Assembly (NCBI GenBank): GCA_963971285.1
Contig: OZ020244.1
Span: forward strand, 21,080,001 to 21,144,000
Source: Astropecten irregularis
Lineage: Eukaryota > Echinodermata > Asteroidea > Paxillosida > Astropectinidae
Reading direction: 5' to 3'
Length of the DNA: 64,000 bases
Shown here: positions 48,126 to 61,780 of the stretch, in pieces
Layout: every line of letters starts with the position of its first letter
Position numbering within the stretch: position 1 is the stretch's first letter
Made by a program: the position numbers and the translations under genes
Notes under the pieces: generated by a model
Databases searched by the model: none
Told to the model about the DNA's origin: nothing
What the model saw: the letters and a program-made list of their open reading frames with translations, nothing else

Positions 48126-48502
48126 TTAAAGGTATAATACATGTACATGATTGGTAAAGGACACAAAACAGCACTCACACTTCTGAGCCAGCATGTACAT
48201 GAAAAAATAAACCTGTGAAGATTTTGAGCTCAATCGGACATCTGAGTCACAAGAAAGTAGCGAAAAATCAACTAAATGTTTTGTATAAAACATAAAGAAT
48301 GGTTAAAAAAAAATTGATCTTAACCTGAGATCAAAACTGTTTTCAGTCTTTGCTTAATTGCTAAGTAATTTCTGGATAAATACATCATTTCAGTGGTATG
48401 TTTCTACCAGCATGATCTTTATATCCTGAAAGTAATACGTAAATCAGTAAACATTTCTGTTTGGGTATATGTTACCAATCCTGTACTGTGCCTTTAATAT
48501 TT
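48126..48502. mobile_element. GTACAGGATTGG family, full-length reversed copy
   Basis: Opposite orientation to the 11046 copy; ends ACATGATTGGTAAAGG and CCAATCCTGTACTGTGCC. The best full-length representative here. It lies between the proposed RD3 5' exon and the RD3 coding exon. Confidence 0.75.
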
Positions 48503-50116
48503 GAATTGCAAAATACAGTACAGGTGAAATTTGAAGTGGCTGCCCCAAAATTGGAGTCCTTTAATTAATTTAAGTTTCTTGGAAAAACAAAAAAAGAAAG
48601 GGAAAGATTGACATTTTCTATCTAGGATTCAGGTGAATCCAGTGGGTTGAATATGAGGCGGCAATGCTGATTGATTGGAAATTCCAGTGTCAGTATGTTG
48701 AGAGTGGAATACAAAAATGTAGTTTCTGATATGTAAACAGCAGATTGACATTGTCTGTGTGGCAGTGTAGTCATGATGATACACACACACCAGGCATTTT
48801 GATATGCAGGAATAAGAAAAGGGTAAAGTACGACATAAATTATTCTGCATATCAGTTTACTTTGGAAAATCACAAATAGTGAAGTAGTGGGAGGAAAAGA
48901 ATCATGTCCATGGCATTTTGATTATAGCTTTGGTCATCCTGCGTACGTGATGGGTATAAGGCTTGGTTGGATCTATTTATATGTAGCCCTCTCGTTTGGG
49001 TCGTTCACCCTCCGATGGACTAGCTAAGCTTACAAATGCAGCATCTTTTCCATCAAGAAGATGACATTTTTTGGTTTCAAGCCGTCGGCAAATAGCAGTG
49101 CTGTCCAGTCTGCCATTGGTGCAGCTGCAGACCACATGGAGCCACGTACAACATACTGCGGACAAATTATTAAACATGAGTATTGAGTACAATGCGAGCA
49201 CATATAAAGAACATTCTGTTCGTGCTGATCGTTTTTGCTGATTGCCAGTCGGTCAATATTCCAGCGGGAAAAATTAATTGCAATGATTATCCTCAGGGAA
49301 TTCAAGTGGGGGTGGATATTCTTATAGTGATGGTAATATTGTTTTTTTATTGGATGAAGTTTTTGAGCTTGTATTATTTTAGAACACACTGGCATTTGAC
49401 AATTTTGAAATGCAGTATACTTAGTTTGCACACGTTTTAGGTAAACCCAGGTTGTCTTTATCTGTTAATGTGTACTGAGCATTCTTTTTATTGCTCAAGT
49501 TTGTGATTTGACTCAAGTTTAATAATGATAATAAACAATATTTCTATAGCGCCTTTTACAAACGTTTCAAGGTGCTTGAGTTTGGCTTAAGTTAGAATTT
49601 TGACGCAACTTGGCTTGTATAGCAAGTGTAGACTGACTCATATTGAGCAAATGACTGAATTTGAGTCTCTGAAGGAGATTTGATCTTAAAATCATATTAC
49701 TGTCCTTTGAAAACATAGGAAAACAAATACATACATGTACAGTGACTTCTGAGATGTTAGTAGCTCATGCTTGTCTTTATATCACAGGCTAAATTCTCAT
49801 AGTATCACTCATATTGTCTTTCATACTGTCACTCATTGAGCTGTCTCTGATTGGGACTGTCATCTCCATTTGAGTAATAGTTAGAAGAGTTCAGGTCTGA
49901 AATTGAGTTGAAATTTTGAGCGACTTCACGTTAATGTTTTGATGTAAATGTTTCAATGTCTTGATTCAACTTAGTCATAAAGAAAACGTAATGACTCATT
50001 ACAACACTTTGTTAGAATCTCCTGTCAAGCTGGCGAGTGTTAAATATCAAAAACAAAAACCAAAAGTTACTAATGATTTTTTTGTTTCTTCATGCTCAGA
50101 GAATCACGGCTTCCAG

Positions 50117-50716
50117 ATGACTATGCCACTGACCTCCCTGTTCCGCGGCAGTGAAAACAAACTGACGGAGAAGAATGAGGCCAGCGTGGTCAGGGACTGC
50201 CTGATAACCGAACTTGAATATCAGATGAAGGATAGGCAACACGCCCAGTGGCAACAGGAGGAGGACCGGAAGAAGAAGCTAGGCGTGGCCGATTACAGCT
50301 GGCTGGTCAGCACTCCGCCCAAGTATTATACCCCGCCCCAACTGCAGATGCTGCAGCTGGAGGAGCTGTGCGGCGATGTGCGGTCCACGGAGACCGGGCG
50401 CATCATCAACCGCTTCAGGGACATCCTTGTCAGGGAACCCAAAGTAGAGGAGATGCCCCTCCTCCTGAGAGCAGTGATGCACCAGATCATCCAAGAGCGT
50501 CCTCCCGAGGAGACGTTGAGCGAATGGGTGGTCAAAAGGACTACGAGTTTATCCCGGATGAGGAATAATGTCCGCGTGTCACCGATGACCACGGAGACTG
50601 ATAATCAGGCCACGCAGCGATCACTGAGCATGCCGGAATTCAGCACCAGGACGCGGACGGTGCCGCCCAGAAGCCTTGCCGAGTTTTGCACAAACATTGA
50701 CGATCTTCCTGTTTGA
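50117..50716 (+). CDS. RD3: RD3-family protein (retinal degeneration 3-like)
   Basis: About 199 residues in one exon (vertebrate RD3 about 195). Family marks in order: VRDCLITELEYQM (residues 24-37), a polar charged helix, ADYSWLVSTPP (58-68), LQLEELCGDV, IINRFRDILVREPKVEEMPL, a charged linker, VRVSPM, and RSLSMPEF near the C-terminus, the counterpart of the SMPEF end of vertebrate RD3. In vertebrate photoreceptors RD3 binds and inhibits retinal guanylate cyclases and controls their transport; the role in this animal is inferred only. The acceptor TTCTTCATGCTCAG ends at 50099, so at least one upstream noncoding exon is expected. The first ATG after it is at 50117, a second at 50123. GC content rises sharply over the coding part. 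Confidence 0.9.
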   Translation: MTMPLTSLFRGSENKLTEKNEASVVRDCLITELEYQMKDRQHAQWQQEEDRKKKLGVADYSWLVSTPPKYYTPPQLQMLQLEELCGDVRSTETGRIINRFRDILVREPKVEEMPLLLRAVMHQIIQERPPEETLSEWVVKRTTSLSRMRNNVRVSPMTTETDNQATQRSLSMPEFSTRTRTVPPRSLAEFCTNIDDLPV

Positions 50717-52411
50717 CAGGTTGTGTCTCACTTTCTATGAAACATCTTACTTTATATAGTCAGCCATTTGACATTGCCAGTTTAGGAATGAAGCTTCCGA
50801 TTATTGAACGTGGGCTGCACACTCCAACTTCTCAACATGGGGATACTATCTGAGTGATCTGGAGCTAACAGCACCAACAATATGTAAATTGTACAGGACC
50901 ACTTCTCATCAGTATCATCAACAAAATATCTGTTTAGTCTTCAACATTCTGATGTATGTAGAGACTAATCAGTGGTAAAGTGCCCGTTATAATATAATAT
51001 AAACTAACTCGGAAATTTCATTTATTACTCGTATCGGACATTTTATGTTTGAAACATGTATTATCAACTGTTTATTATTGTGCATTTTGTTCTGAATACT
51101 TATTGGGATCACCTTCGGGTATAACCTTGGCTTTAGTCCAGGAACTCAGTGTGTCAAACTCAAATTTGTCCAACTCTTGTTTTCACCAATGACATGCAAA
51201 TATTTCATCTGCTTTTTTACATGTCAATTGCTGGTGTCATCATATTTGTACATTTGTATACTTTAATATCATAACAGGGGAATACTTCCAAAATTAAGAA
51301 TAACTAAAAGAAAAGCATCAAACAACTCTTGTATTTATAAAAAAATTGTAAATATTTATCCCACTACTGTAATTGGCGGTCTTTCCGCTTTTGGATGTGA
51401 TGAATACACAGATTAAACAGGTTGTCTAAAACTGCAAAATGGCGGTCAGAAGTATGCCTACTAGACATGTACATGTACCTCGGGCTAAAATCATTTTCAC
51501 AAACTGACTGAAGAAGACAATTCCTCATTTCACTTGAACTTCCATTTAACAAACAGAAAATCAGAAGAAAAAAATTCTTTCAAATGTAGGCATAGCAGCT
51601 ATTGAAAAGACAACATTTTGTTTGGTTTTGCCTTGTTTTGTCTTGTCTCGCTTTTTGTTTGGTCTAAAACATGTCCATGCTTATTTGATAAATGGTTTGC
51701 ATTTACATCAACATGTAAAGCTACTCGTGTACACTGCAATGCTTTGTGTAGATTTTATCAATCATGTTCATACAGTGTCTTATGCTGGTAACTGACTTCA
51801 AATTTAAACACAACGTGTACATAAGGCTTTCCATACGTGTATCAAAGAGTTATCAATCATGCGCATGTACAATTGTATGTGCCTTGTTAATTTTTTCAGA
51901 TGAAGTTAAGTCACGTTTCACTGTTGTGGTTTCCATCTTTAGGGAAAACATGCTTTGGAATGAATTGTTTCATCAATGTAGTTTTAATACATAATTACCA
52001 AAATACCATATGTTTGGAAGATAGGACTATTTCTATAGTGCCATGCATAGACTTGATTTAAACCTTAAGGAATTTCTAAATACCCTTCAAACCAATGAAC
52101 TTGAAATTGACTTTGAAAATGTGTCTGTAAAAGGATTCATGAGCATGATAAAGAAGAAACTGTAGGATAGATGAAATAACCTTGATTCAAATAATGTCCG
52201 ATTTGGGTTTTTTGGTGTTTCCAGCCCATGTACTGTATCCCTTATGTGAAACATCATTGTCTGTTTCGTGAGCCTAAGTTACAAAATGGGTGTTTCCTAT
52301 CTAAATTCATGAAATACTATGAACATTAGGTACCGGTTTTCAGTAAAATGGACCTCAGTGACGTCTTGTCTACTGTACAGTTAATGTTTTTCGAAACAGA
52401 CATTGCTAGCC

Positions 52412-52630
52412 AGGGGCCATTCTCAAGCTCGACTCCGACTCCAGCTCCATTTTGTGAATCCATTCTAAAAGACGGGCATCAAAATAGAGACTTTTGGCTG
52501 TGGTTCAGAAGTAGATTCTCTGGTTTGAAAAAGAAAGCAGAGCTTCAGATTCAATAAAAAACCAAAACCTATATTTTCAGCATATGGATGGCAGAGACGA
52601 AGCCGGAGCCTGAGCCGAGCTTTGAGAAAG
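52412..52630. mobile_element. AGGCTCAGGCTCCG MITE, copy 2
   Basis: Interior as in copy 1 (AGACTTTTGGCTGTGGTTC); ends diverged. Confidence 0.7.
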
Positions 52631-53324
52631 GACTCAATCCTCATAATGATTTCATACATGTACAATGTATGTACAATGTTTTATATTACAGTGTTCTTCG
52701 CACTACACTTGCATGGAAACAAGTTCTTACTGCTAAGTCATGAAGTTTTTTGGAAAATCTCTGCCGCCTGTCTTCAAATTTTAATGTGTCTGAATGGTTT
52801 ACAATTAAAGTGCTGTAATGTAAATGCTGTCCTGTCATTGTTATTCTTATCAATCTAAATTGATTTGTCTTTAGTCAAACAGCAAAAATGAAACAGGATT
52901 TGAACCTGCTACCTACAGATTGCCGTATCAGTGCTGTATCAGTGCTTTGCTAACTCAGGTACTGAGCCTTGCATTTGCAATGTCCCAAATTGTCGACCAA
53001 CTTTTGCTTTAGTTCCCATCTAAAACCTTTCCAATTCAATTCAATTCACATTTATTTTCATTCTGTACAGGGTAATTGAATTGCAAGAAACAACAATAAA
53101 CATGAAAATGTACAATAATTGCCAGCACAGCATGCCTGAAAAATTGTAATTGTAAATCAAAATGACTTGCGATTGTCTACAAAATTGTTGACATTTTTCC
53201 TCTGTCTGGAAAAGAAGTGAGGTGTCAATTTACAATTTTGGTTCACTCAATTGGGTAAAGTACATTATTTGAGGTTAATATATGATCCTCTACATGATGG
53301 CTATTTAATTATTTTCTGTATATT

Positions 53325-53660
53325 AAAGGTAATATCATAATGTGGTAGGAAAACAAAACAGAAATGTTAACAGATTTACCCATAACTTACAGGGTATAAA
53401 GATGGTGCTGGTAGAAACGTACCGTTAAAATTTTTCTGCCTGAAATGCTGTATTTATCAAGAAATTGGTAAAAGCAACGACCAAAAATATTTTTGATCTT
53501 TAAAAGATAAAAAAATTATTGTGAAAAGATTAAAGAAATTCCGTGGGAGTTTTTCACTAATTTCTCAAAAAGTGGGCACCGTATGGGACTGAAAATTTCA
53601 CTTTTGCTCATGAATCTGCATTTCTGTGATAAAAATCAAAGTATGATATTACCTTTGAAC
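53325..53660. mobile_element. AAAGGTAACATCATACTTTG MITE, second copy
   Basis: Ends AAAGGTAATATCATAATG and CAAAGTATGATATTACCTTT; interior GATGGTGCTGGTAGAAACG. Confidence 0.75.
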
Positions 53661-55479
53661 ATTTGAAGAGGGGGAAAATAGAAGAAATCCAGCCACATCC
53701 AGACACCACATCCAACAAGTACTAATACCACATAATACATCTGTCATGGAAAGATTCCATGTTTACATGATTAATACCTCTGCATGTTATTTCCTCCTCC
53801 CATGAAAAAAAAGGAAGTTCCTCTCTCTTGATTGATAGGTTTCCATTCTTGCTTCATAAAATTCAATCCTTTGATCCACTTATGTTCCGCCAGACACAAA
53901 CACAATTTCAACTGCGTATTAAAGATTCATGCCAGTTGTTTGATAACAGAACCCTAATATACTGCGCTCATATAAATTTATCATTCATCCAAACAAATTG
54001 ATAAAAAGGCCCGTCTCTTTTGGGAAATGCTGCCCGATTCATTGTTTGTATTTTGCATTGAGGGGTATGATAATGAATCCTGCAGCCTCGATGAAATTAA
54101 TGTATGAAAGCTTGGAGAGTGCATGTAGGACTCACCTTTGGGCCCCATGGGAACTTGGTGATGCACCTTTTTCAATAATGATTCATTTACACGATGAAAC
54201 CTTAATGGAATTACGGAGACACTTTACGACTAATTTTAGAAAAAAGCTCCCAGGCGGACTATCTGCAGAGGTTCATTACTGCACACGTTATAAGGTTTGA
54301 CTCCCGCAATTAATACTTTGCATGTGCCATTGGGTATGGGAGGGGTAATTGTCGGGGACACTTTGTAATCTTGTGCAAATAAGATTGAGTATCGGGCTAA
54401 TGAATACTTAAATATCTCGCTTGACTCTTGCATGTTTTTATGTAGGATCCATGCACATTGTGAATTTTATAGCAGTATTTTTATCTTGGGAATATTGGTG
54501 TTTTTAACACAGAACAGAATTATACAGCGTATTTCATCTTTTGTTTAAAGGGTCTTGAATTGGGTACAGAGGTAAATTACATTGCTTTGGGGTCGTATCT
54601 GAAGTCTTTATGAGGATTCTGCATTTGGTAAATATTTCAGAGAAATGAAATATGAAATGTATTTTGGTCTTCTGCTAAGCTGTGATGAAATCGAAGCCTT
54701 AATCTTTTCAGCTCCACAGGTTGGGACCCAAATCACAGAATTGCTTAGTTAGTAAGAAGCAGTTTTTTGCAGATTTGTTTATGCACATTTTTCTGCTATA
54801 GCAAGCAGAGAACTGTCGCTTATCGTTAAGCAGAGCCATGAAATTGGCCTCCGAGCGGCAACATACACATCTCAGAGTATGGTTTGGTTTATTAGTTACC
54901 AAGCAAAATGTTCAAAATGTGTGTATGGTATATGGTTTCCATACCGCATGGGTATCACGTTTATTTCCCTAGGCAAAGAAACTTAAAAGGCGATTTTTGT
55001 TTCTCTTGGCCCGGCAGGAGCAACTTGAAGACCCGACAGCCACCAACGAATCTTAATTACGATCACGACTGCTGCTGAGGCTGCCTGGTGGAGCATGTAC
55101 TCCAGCGGCATGTTAGGTTACGAGAATGCTGCCTCGAGCTAGATAGATTGCAGATAATGAGAAGTTATTGGGAGTGACTGGTCGGGTGCTCGCAATAACA
55201 GCACCACATATAAATGCTAATCATCAACGTCATTATTATTCCTCTGACTTACTGACTTCAGCATCAAGGCAGTCAAGTATTTATTCTAAGATAAGACCCC
55301 AAGGATTGTTATCTCCACACTTCTGCCTCCACGTTGTTGTCTTGCACTGGGTTTTGAGTGGAGTCAGTGAAAAGACAAGGTTATCTACCCGCTGATCAGA
55401 GGCAAGGAAGTTCATTGAGCATCCTTTTTGGGTTTTAGTTTTACATTTAAGTACATGTATGTAGTATCATTCTTTGGTA

Positions 55480-55800
55480 GCATACCGTAACAGAAATCTT
55501 CACAGATTTACCTATAACTTACAGGGTATAAAGATGGTGATGGTAGAAACATACCATTAACATTTTTCTGCCTTAAATGCTGCATTAAATTATCCAGCAA
55601 AACCAGTGACCAAAATTATTTTTGATCTTTTAAAGAAAAGACTTAAGAAATACTGTGGCCGCTTTTCATTGTTTTCTCAAAAAGTGGGCATCGTATGGAA
55701 TTGAAATTTTGACAGATGACTGTGAATGTATCTATCTTGATATTTCTGCCCATTAATCTGTATTTTTTGACAAAAACTAAAGTATGACATTGCATTTAAC
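55480..55800. mobile_element. AAAGGTAACATCATACTTTG MITE, third copy
   Basis: Same interior (GATGGTGATGGTAGAAAC) and the right end AAAGTATGACATTGC; the left end is eroded. Confidence 0.65.
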
Positions 55801-57422
55801 TTCTAATATCACCATGGTATAACAGTGCCACTTCAAGGGTTGTCATGAAAATGAAACAGACTGTTCAAAGATGTTAAATCACTCTTGTGATTTTACTTAC
55901 CGGTAGTTTTTTTTTTTTTTCTATTTCCTTATTTATTTATTTATTCATGTATTTACTATTATGATTATTTATAATTTCACAAATTACAAAAAAAATGTAT
56001 CTATACATGGTACTTTTAATGCTTTTTAATGTCAAGGTCTTACATGGCACATTTGGCACTTCTTTTTAATATAAAATCCACATGAATGAAGACTGAAATC
56101 GAAGGCGGAGTACTTGAAGACTTTGTCCAGGAACCACTGCAATGCCAGACAGTCTTTCCGCCTGGCCAGCCTGCCCGCCCGTCCACCCATCCAGCGGCTT
56201 TTCACCAGGAGAGCATTCAGCGAGCATGCATTGTGTCCAAGGACCAGTATAATTGTCTGAAAGCGTTCAAATTGTATTAAAGATTCAAGGCATTCAGTGC
56301 GGAACTGGGGCTGACTGAGCCTAGAGTGCCACAAATGTTAAGATCAAAGACGGTACGGAAGACAAAGAAAGGCTCTGGTGGATCGGAAAACTTCACAATT
56401 GAGCATATTTTAAAGTGTTTTTCGGAAATATGTGCACCATAATATTTCTACTCGAGGGTTTAGTTTGGCGCTTATTATTATTATCTTTGTTCATTGTGTC
56501 ATTGGAGCAGTTAACGGTCCTGAAACCCTGATAACTGCACAATTAATTGCTTTCAAATGTTATTTTTTCATCATGGTTCACATTAATGAATTGCAATGCA
56601 TGTTGTGCTGAAACAAGTGCCAGACAATTCATTTTTGAGAGTTATTTTTAAGATCTTCCCATTGTGAACTCACCTCATTTGACATTTACCAGTCTCGTGG
56701 AAAATGCTACCTAAAATGTCAAACATACATGTATGTGCACTTTTCTGTGAAACCAGTTCAGTACGAGTTCACAGTAGGTAGTTCTCTTTTGACTACCATT
56801 AAATCATTATTTGTATTTATCGTGTCACTTTGTGTTTACGACACAGTTTTGAGGGGAGAACAATATTAAAGGGAGCCATTTTTTTGTATGACTACATACA
56901 ACATGTACATTTGCACAAGTGATACCACAAATCAAATTGAGAAAGTTCCTTTCAAACCTATGGCCATATTAACTCTGAAGGCCAGAAATTGTCTGTTTGA
57001 AATGTTGACCAAAAATTTCCTATTAAACCTATAGGCTATAATTAAGCCTTCTACTAACGTGTAAGAACCAGTGGCTGACATCCTTCATCTGATGGTACAG
57101 TGCCGTATTTGCATGGCTCGTAATGAATTTGCAATACTGAAAATGTCAAATTTACTGGCACCCTTAAGGAGCACTCCTCTATTGCAAAGAATATATCTTT
57201 AATTAACCGTTGGGCATTACCACTCCACGCAGCAGGATGAACATTGTGTACCTAATTATTTATATAAAGATGCTTTTGGCTGCTTTGAATCAAGTATGCA
57301 AAGGGCTTGGAATAATATTAATGGAGTCTGTTACGGGCCCTAGCTGCATGGCGCCTTCGTGGCAGATTTTTCATTTGTTTTAGTAACAAAGACTCCAATT
57401 AAGTCAGCAGACATATAACCAT

Positions 57423-57680
57423 GGGCCAATTTCATAGAGCTTCTTAAGCACCAAAATTTGCTTAAGCACCAAAAAACCTTGGTTAATGAAATCAGTATGC
57501 CAGCCAAAACTCCTTTTGAATGTTAAGCTCAGCAAACAATGGCCGAATACATTAAAAATGTATACGTCAAAAGCAGTAAACATCACATGAAAATTTGGTT
57601 GGTTATCTTGTTTGACATAGGAAGACTTTTCATGCTTAAGCAAATTTTATGCTTATAAGCAGCTCTATGAAATTGGCCCT
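57423..57680. mobile_element. GGCCAAATTTGATAGAGC subfamily, second copy
   Basis: Ends GGGCCAATTTCATAGAGC and GCTCTATGAAATTGGCCC; shares GCCAGCCAAAACTCCTTTTG-type interior with the 39662 copy. Confidence 0.8.
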
Positions 57681-57819
57681 GCTTCAGTCGGACTTCAGTC
57701 AAGTTTATTATTAAAATCTGAAATTCATTCTGCTACTTTGCCTTGGCCAATCATGATAATTCCAATCATAGTGACTGATAAATATCTGTGTCATTTCACC
57801 GGGTTGGGACAAGATTTGT

Positions 57820-58212
57820 TAAAGGGCATGTACAACATTGGTAAAGGTGACAAAGGAGCTGCAGGCTGCTCATAATTTAATTTGGCATTCAATAAGAATA
57901 AACCTGTGAAATTTTCAGCTCAATTATTATTGGAAGCTGTAGAAAACGCTGAAAAACCATTGCAATTGTCACGCCAAATTGTGTGGGAATAGCTGTCTCA
58001 TTTTTCATCTTGCTATTAGATAAAAAAATGTTTTGATTGGTGTTTGGTTTTACTGGGTTTTTTTTTTATAATTTTATTTTTTAGGCAGAAGAATTTTCAC
58101 AGTATGTTTCTGGCATTACTGTCTTTATACCCTGTAAGTTAAATATGTAAATATGTGAACATGATAGTTTCTGTTTTGGTTTGTGACCAATGTTGTACTT
58201 GCCCTTTAAAAG
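57820..58212. mobile_element. AAAGGGCATGTACAACATTGG MITE
   Basis: Ends AAAGGGCATGTACAACATTG and CAATGTTGTACTTGCCCTTT, a near-perfect inverted repeat related to the GTACAGGATTGG group. Confidence 0.8.
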
Positions 58213-58492
58213 GCATACTGTGTATTATCTTGTGTTGTGAGTGTGTAGCTTTCATGTTTGTTTTTAATTAGAATGCAGAAGTTAATCAGCGTCTGTACCA
58301 TTGTAGGAAGATGAACAAATCTTAATTAGCAGTCGTGGCTAAAGAATAACAATAGGACACTAAGTACACTCATGGCTAGAATGAAACACATTGTTTGAAA
58401 TATTGTCCCAATGTATTGTTATGTCATTATGTGACATTTGGCTAATTACACTCAGTCAGGCACTCAGTCAGTTGAGTTTAGGATGTACATGA

Positions 58493-58732
58493 CTTCAGAG
58501 GCCTTTTCCAAACCTCGGCTCCAGCTCAGGCTCCGGCCTCATCTCTGTCATCTATATGATGAAAATATAGGTTGTGGTTTTTCATTCAAGCTGAAGCTCT
58601 GTTTTCTTTTTCAAACCAGAGAATCTAATTCTGGATCGCAGCCAAAAGCATTTATTTTGATACCCGTTAACGGATTCACGACATGGAGCCGGAGGCTGAG
58701 CCGAAGCCGAGGTTTGGAAAAGGCCCCTGATG
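58493..58732. mobile_element. AGGCTCAGGCTCCG MITE, copy 3 (reversed)
   Basis: Ends AGAGGCCTTTTCCAAACCTC and GAGGTTTGGAAAAGGCCCCT; the interior is in reverse orientation. Confidence 0.75.
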
Positions 58733-58971
58733 TTGCTTTAGGGAGTGGAGAGCCACTTGAATGAGGCCCTTGTGTTTCAGAGTCTAATTGTCCAATCCTT
58801 CTTAATTTGAATATTTTGGACGCCACATTATGGTTATTATGCGCCCAGACATAGACGCTTTCTTGGATAGCCAACATATGGGATTTCATGCATTTCTCAT
58901 TATACTTTCTCTGCACATTTTTGTTCTATCCGCAAAAGTGCCCATGGGATAATGGTGTTTGCATTTCTGAG

Positions 58972-59164
58972 CAGTGGCGTCACCAGACTTTTGGAGCTGG
59001 GGGGGCACAAGGGGGGCACTAGCAATTTATGGGGGGGCAAACTTTTTATATATTATATTTTCTTTTCACCAACCCAAATTTCAAATGGGGGGGCACGAGG
59101 GGGGGCACAAGGTTTTCCAGGGGGGGCACGTGCCCCCCCTGGCCCCCCCTTGGCGACGCCACTG
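58972..59164. mobile_element. G-run MITE with CAGTGGCGTC ends
   Basis: 193 bp with inverted ends CAGTGGCGTC/GACGCCACTG. Flanks TTTCTGAG and TCTCTGAG match in 7 of 8 bases, consistent with an 8-bp duplication. The interior carries several runs of six or seven G and a CACGTG-centred palindrome. Confidence 0.85.
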
Positions 59165-61780
59165 TCTCTGAGCAACTTGAAGACAAATCCTTTTCCCCTA
59201 CTGACGGTCTTGACCTTTTTCCACCAAGGCGATCGAGTGCATGTAAAGATCAGCCTTTGTTTGCAATGGAGGAAGCCATTGGCCACATACTGCCAGGGAG
59301 GTAGAGGATATGTTTGCACAAAGACTAGGAGACTGTTCCTGAGACATCTTAAAGCTAATTATGTTAACATTATTTTTTCCTGTATCATCATTCAATTATT
59401 ATCATGCTTGCTGTAAAAATGTTTTCACATTGCAAACCTATTTTCTTTGTATGTGTACAGTGCCCTGAAACAGGATTACCCTTAGCAAAATATCGAGCCT
59501 TGCATATAAATTTTACTTGTCATTCTTATTATATGATGGCTTTTCTTAAGACTTTCATTTCGTGCTCATGTTTTGTGTCTCTTTACAACACAGACTGTTA
59601 TTTGGTTTTTATTGCAAAGCTGAAACCCCTTTTTGAAAAGGGAATTCAATTTGGTTAATTCCGTCCCTTGACATGTAGAGAGGGCCTTTCAGACGATCGA
59701 TGCATTGGATGCAAATCACAAAAGATGATCGAGGAGCATGCGTCACTTTTTGTTTATCACTACATTTCAAATTTGCCTCTTGTTTCTTTTTTTTTTCAGA
59801 GATGACAGATCAAGGATTTGATAGCTCGCAGGATGAAGGATGTATTTTACATTTCAACCGAGCAGGCTTAGATGCCGTCCCTTGCGTATTATTCGCAGTG
59901 TTTTTTTTTTCCTTTTATCATTCCACTTCTTCGGAGTCGCTCATCTATCTTGCCATCCGGTAAATGAATAATTGCTACGTAGCTATAGAAGGAGGAGAAG
60001 GATAGTATGTCCACCAGGCAGTGATAAATTTACTGATATTTAATTGCTTCTCTCTAGTTGTTGTGACAACTGGCCAGTAAAGCTACAAGATTGACCATCC
60101 AGTATGGAGGAAACATCAGACTTTTAGAGGTTTGAGGTCTGGATGGGCTTTTAGTTTTTTAGATGTCATTTTCCAAGGAAAGGCAATTTGTCCATTAAAT
60201 AAGAAAAAAAGTGAACATACAAAGAGCAAGAAAAGAACCTTTTCTTGTAGAGGATGTACTGATATGTTCCATGGCACCTCTGTCTTTTTAGGAAAATATG
60301 TGTCATTCTATTTTATTTCATTGTAATGACTTCTAATTACACTGGATTGTTTTCCCTTTTTTAAAGCTATTTTTCAAATGTTCTGGCCCCAAACCAGTTT
60401 TGGTCCCTAATTTGGTGCTACCCAAAAAGACCTATTATACTTTCTATGGGAATGAGATGTTACCGGCATGCCAAAATGAATAGCAAACCAATTCTGAGAA
60501 TAGTTATGAACTCTGAAAATGTTAAAGAAATATTCAAATTTTGGCAAATTCTGACCTAGTAGTTTACAGGTAACATTAATTGTCCATGACTTATTCGTGC
60601 CAACTTCTTATAACTCCTTTAAATTCTAAATGAGCTCTTTTAGAGGACGATGTGAGTACATGTTGTCCAGTGAGAAATTTGGGGTAGTAATTAAGAGGCA
60701 CATGGCTTGAATAAGTTTTCAATTTATAGAAGACAACATTTTAATTAAAATTCCACATGAATCAATACTTATCATAAATATAAAAAAAAAGAAATATCAG
60801 GATTTTCAAGAGTTAGGAATAATTTTTGTTATGCATTGATAAATTTTCCAAGTATATCTAATTTAAACAAAGAAAACCATAAATGTTTCTGATTAATGAC
60901 ATTTTCAATTGTCCTAGTTATTAGATTTTAAACCATATACAGTGGAATGCCAGCCACTCTAACAAACTCTGCTATACCAAACATTTGACTATATAAAATG
61001 AATATCATTCAATGTCTCCTAACTTTTGTGTACTAAACATTCTGAACATTAGGGGTTTTTAAATCACTATTACAAATGATCACTATAACTGACAATTTCT
61101 GTATTGACAATGTTTCACCAAGTGACAAAAACTGGAAAATCCACATTCGGTAAAATTTGAGATTTTTACAGAGTTTTAATGTTTGTTGGACACGGAACTT
61201 TTCTCCATTTTTATAATAAAAATGTTGATTTTTAATAGGAGAAGAGCTTGCTGATGAACATAAATTAACGGATGACAGTTTTCATAAAACAAAACACATG
61301 TTATTTTAAAACCTGTATCTGAGTCTAGGTTTTGATGTTCTCACAGAGTAACAAAACTGACAATTTTTTAAAAATAATTTGATTTAAAATTACACATGAA
61401 TTACAGCACATCACGTTCATACAGAAAAGCTCCTGGTAAGCCTGCAACTTTTCCATTAAAAAACTAAGAGAGTGGAGTGAAATATGCAACTAACCTCAAA
61501 CATCAATTTCACCTGGATTAAGAGTTTCTGCCATATTTTAGAAAAACAACTCTAATATACTAGCTGCCCTGCCCTACACTCCTACTGAATGAAATTAAGC
61601 ACTTGATTCTTTTAAAAACAAAAGCAAGGGGAATACAAATATCTTTCAGGTCTGTTTACAAGAAACTCACTCTGGCAACTTAAGTCAACTTGAGGGATTT
61701 GGTGAAACAGGTCATAAAAACAAAATCCTATTTTTGTTTTTGGGGATGGAACAAGGGCGAACAATTTAAATTACTCAGCA

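Noticed and set aside
49030-49200. Minus-strand peptide ending KCHLLDGKDAAFVSLASP
   Set aside because: Two overlapping frames look equally coding-like, there is no splice context, and no family is recognised.
59029-59319. Gly/Pro-rich frames
   Set aside because: They translate the G-runs of the CAGTGGCGTC MITE on both strands.
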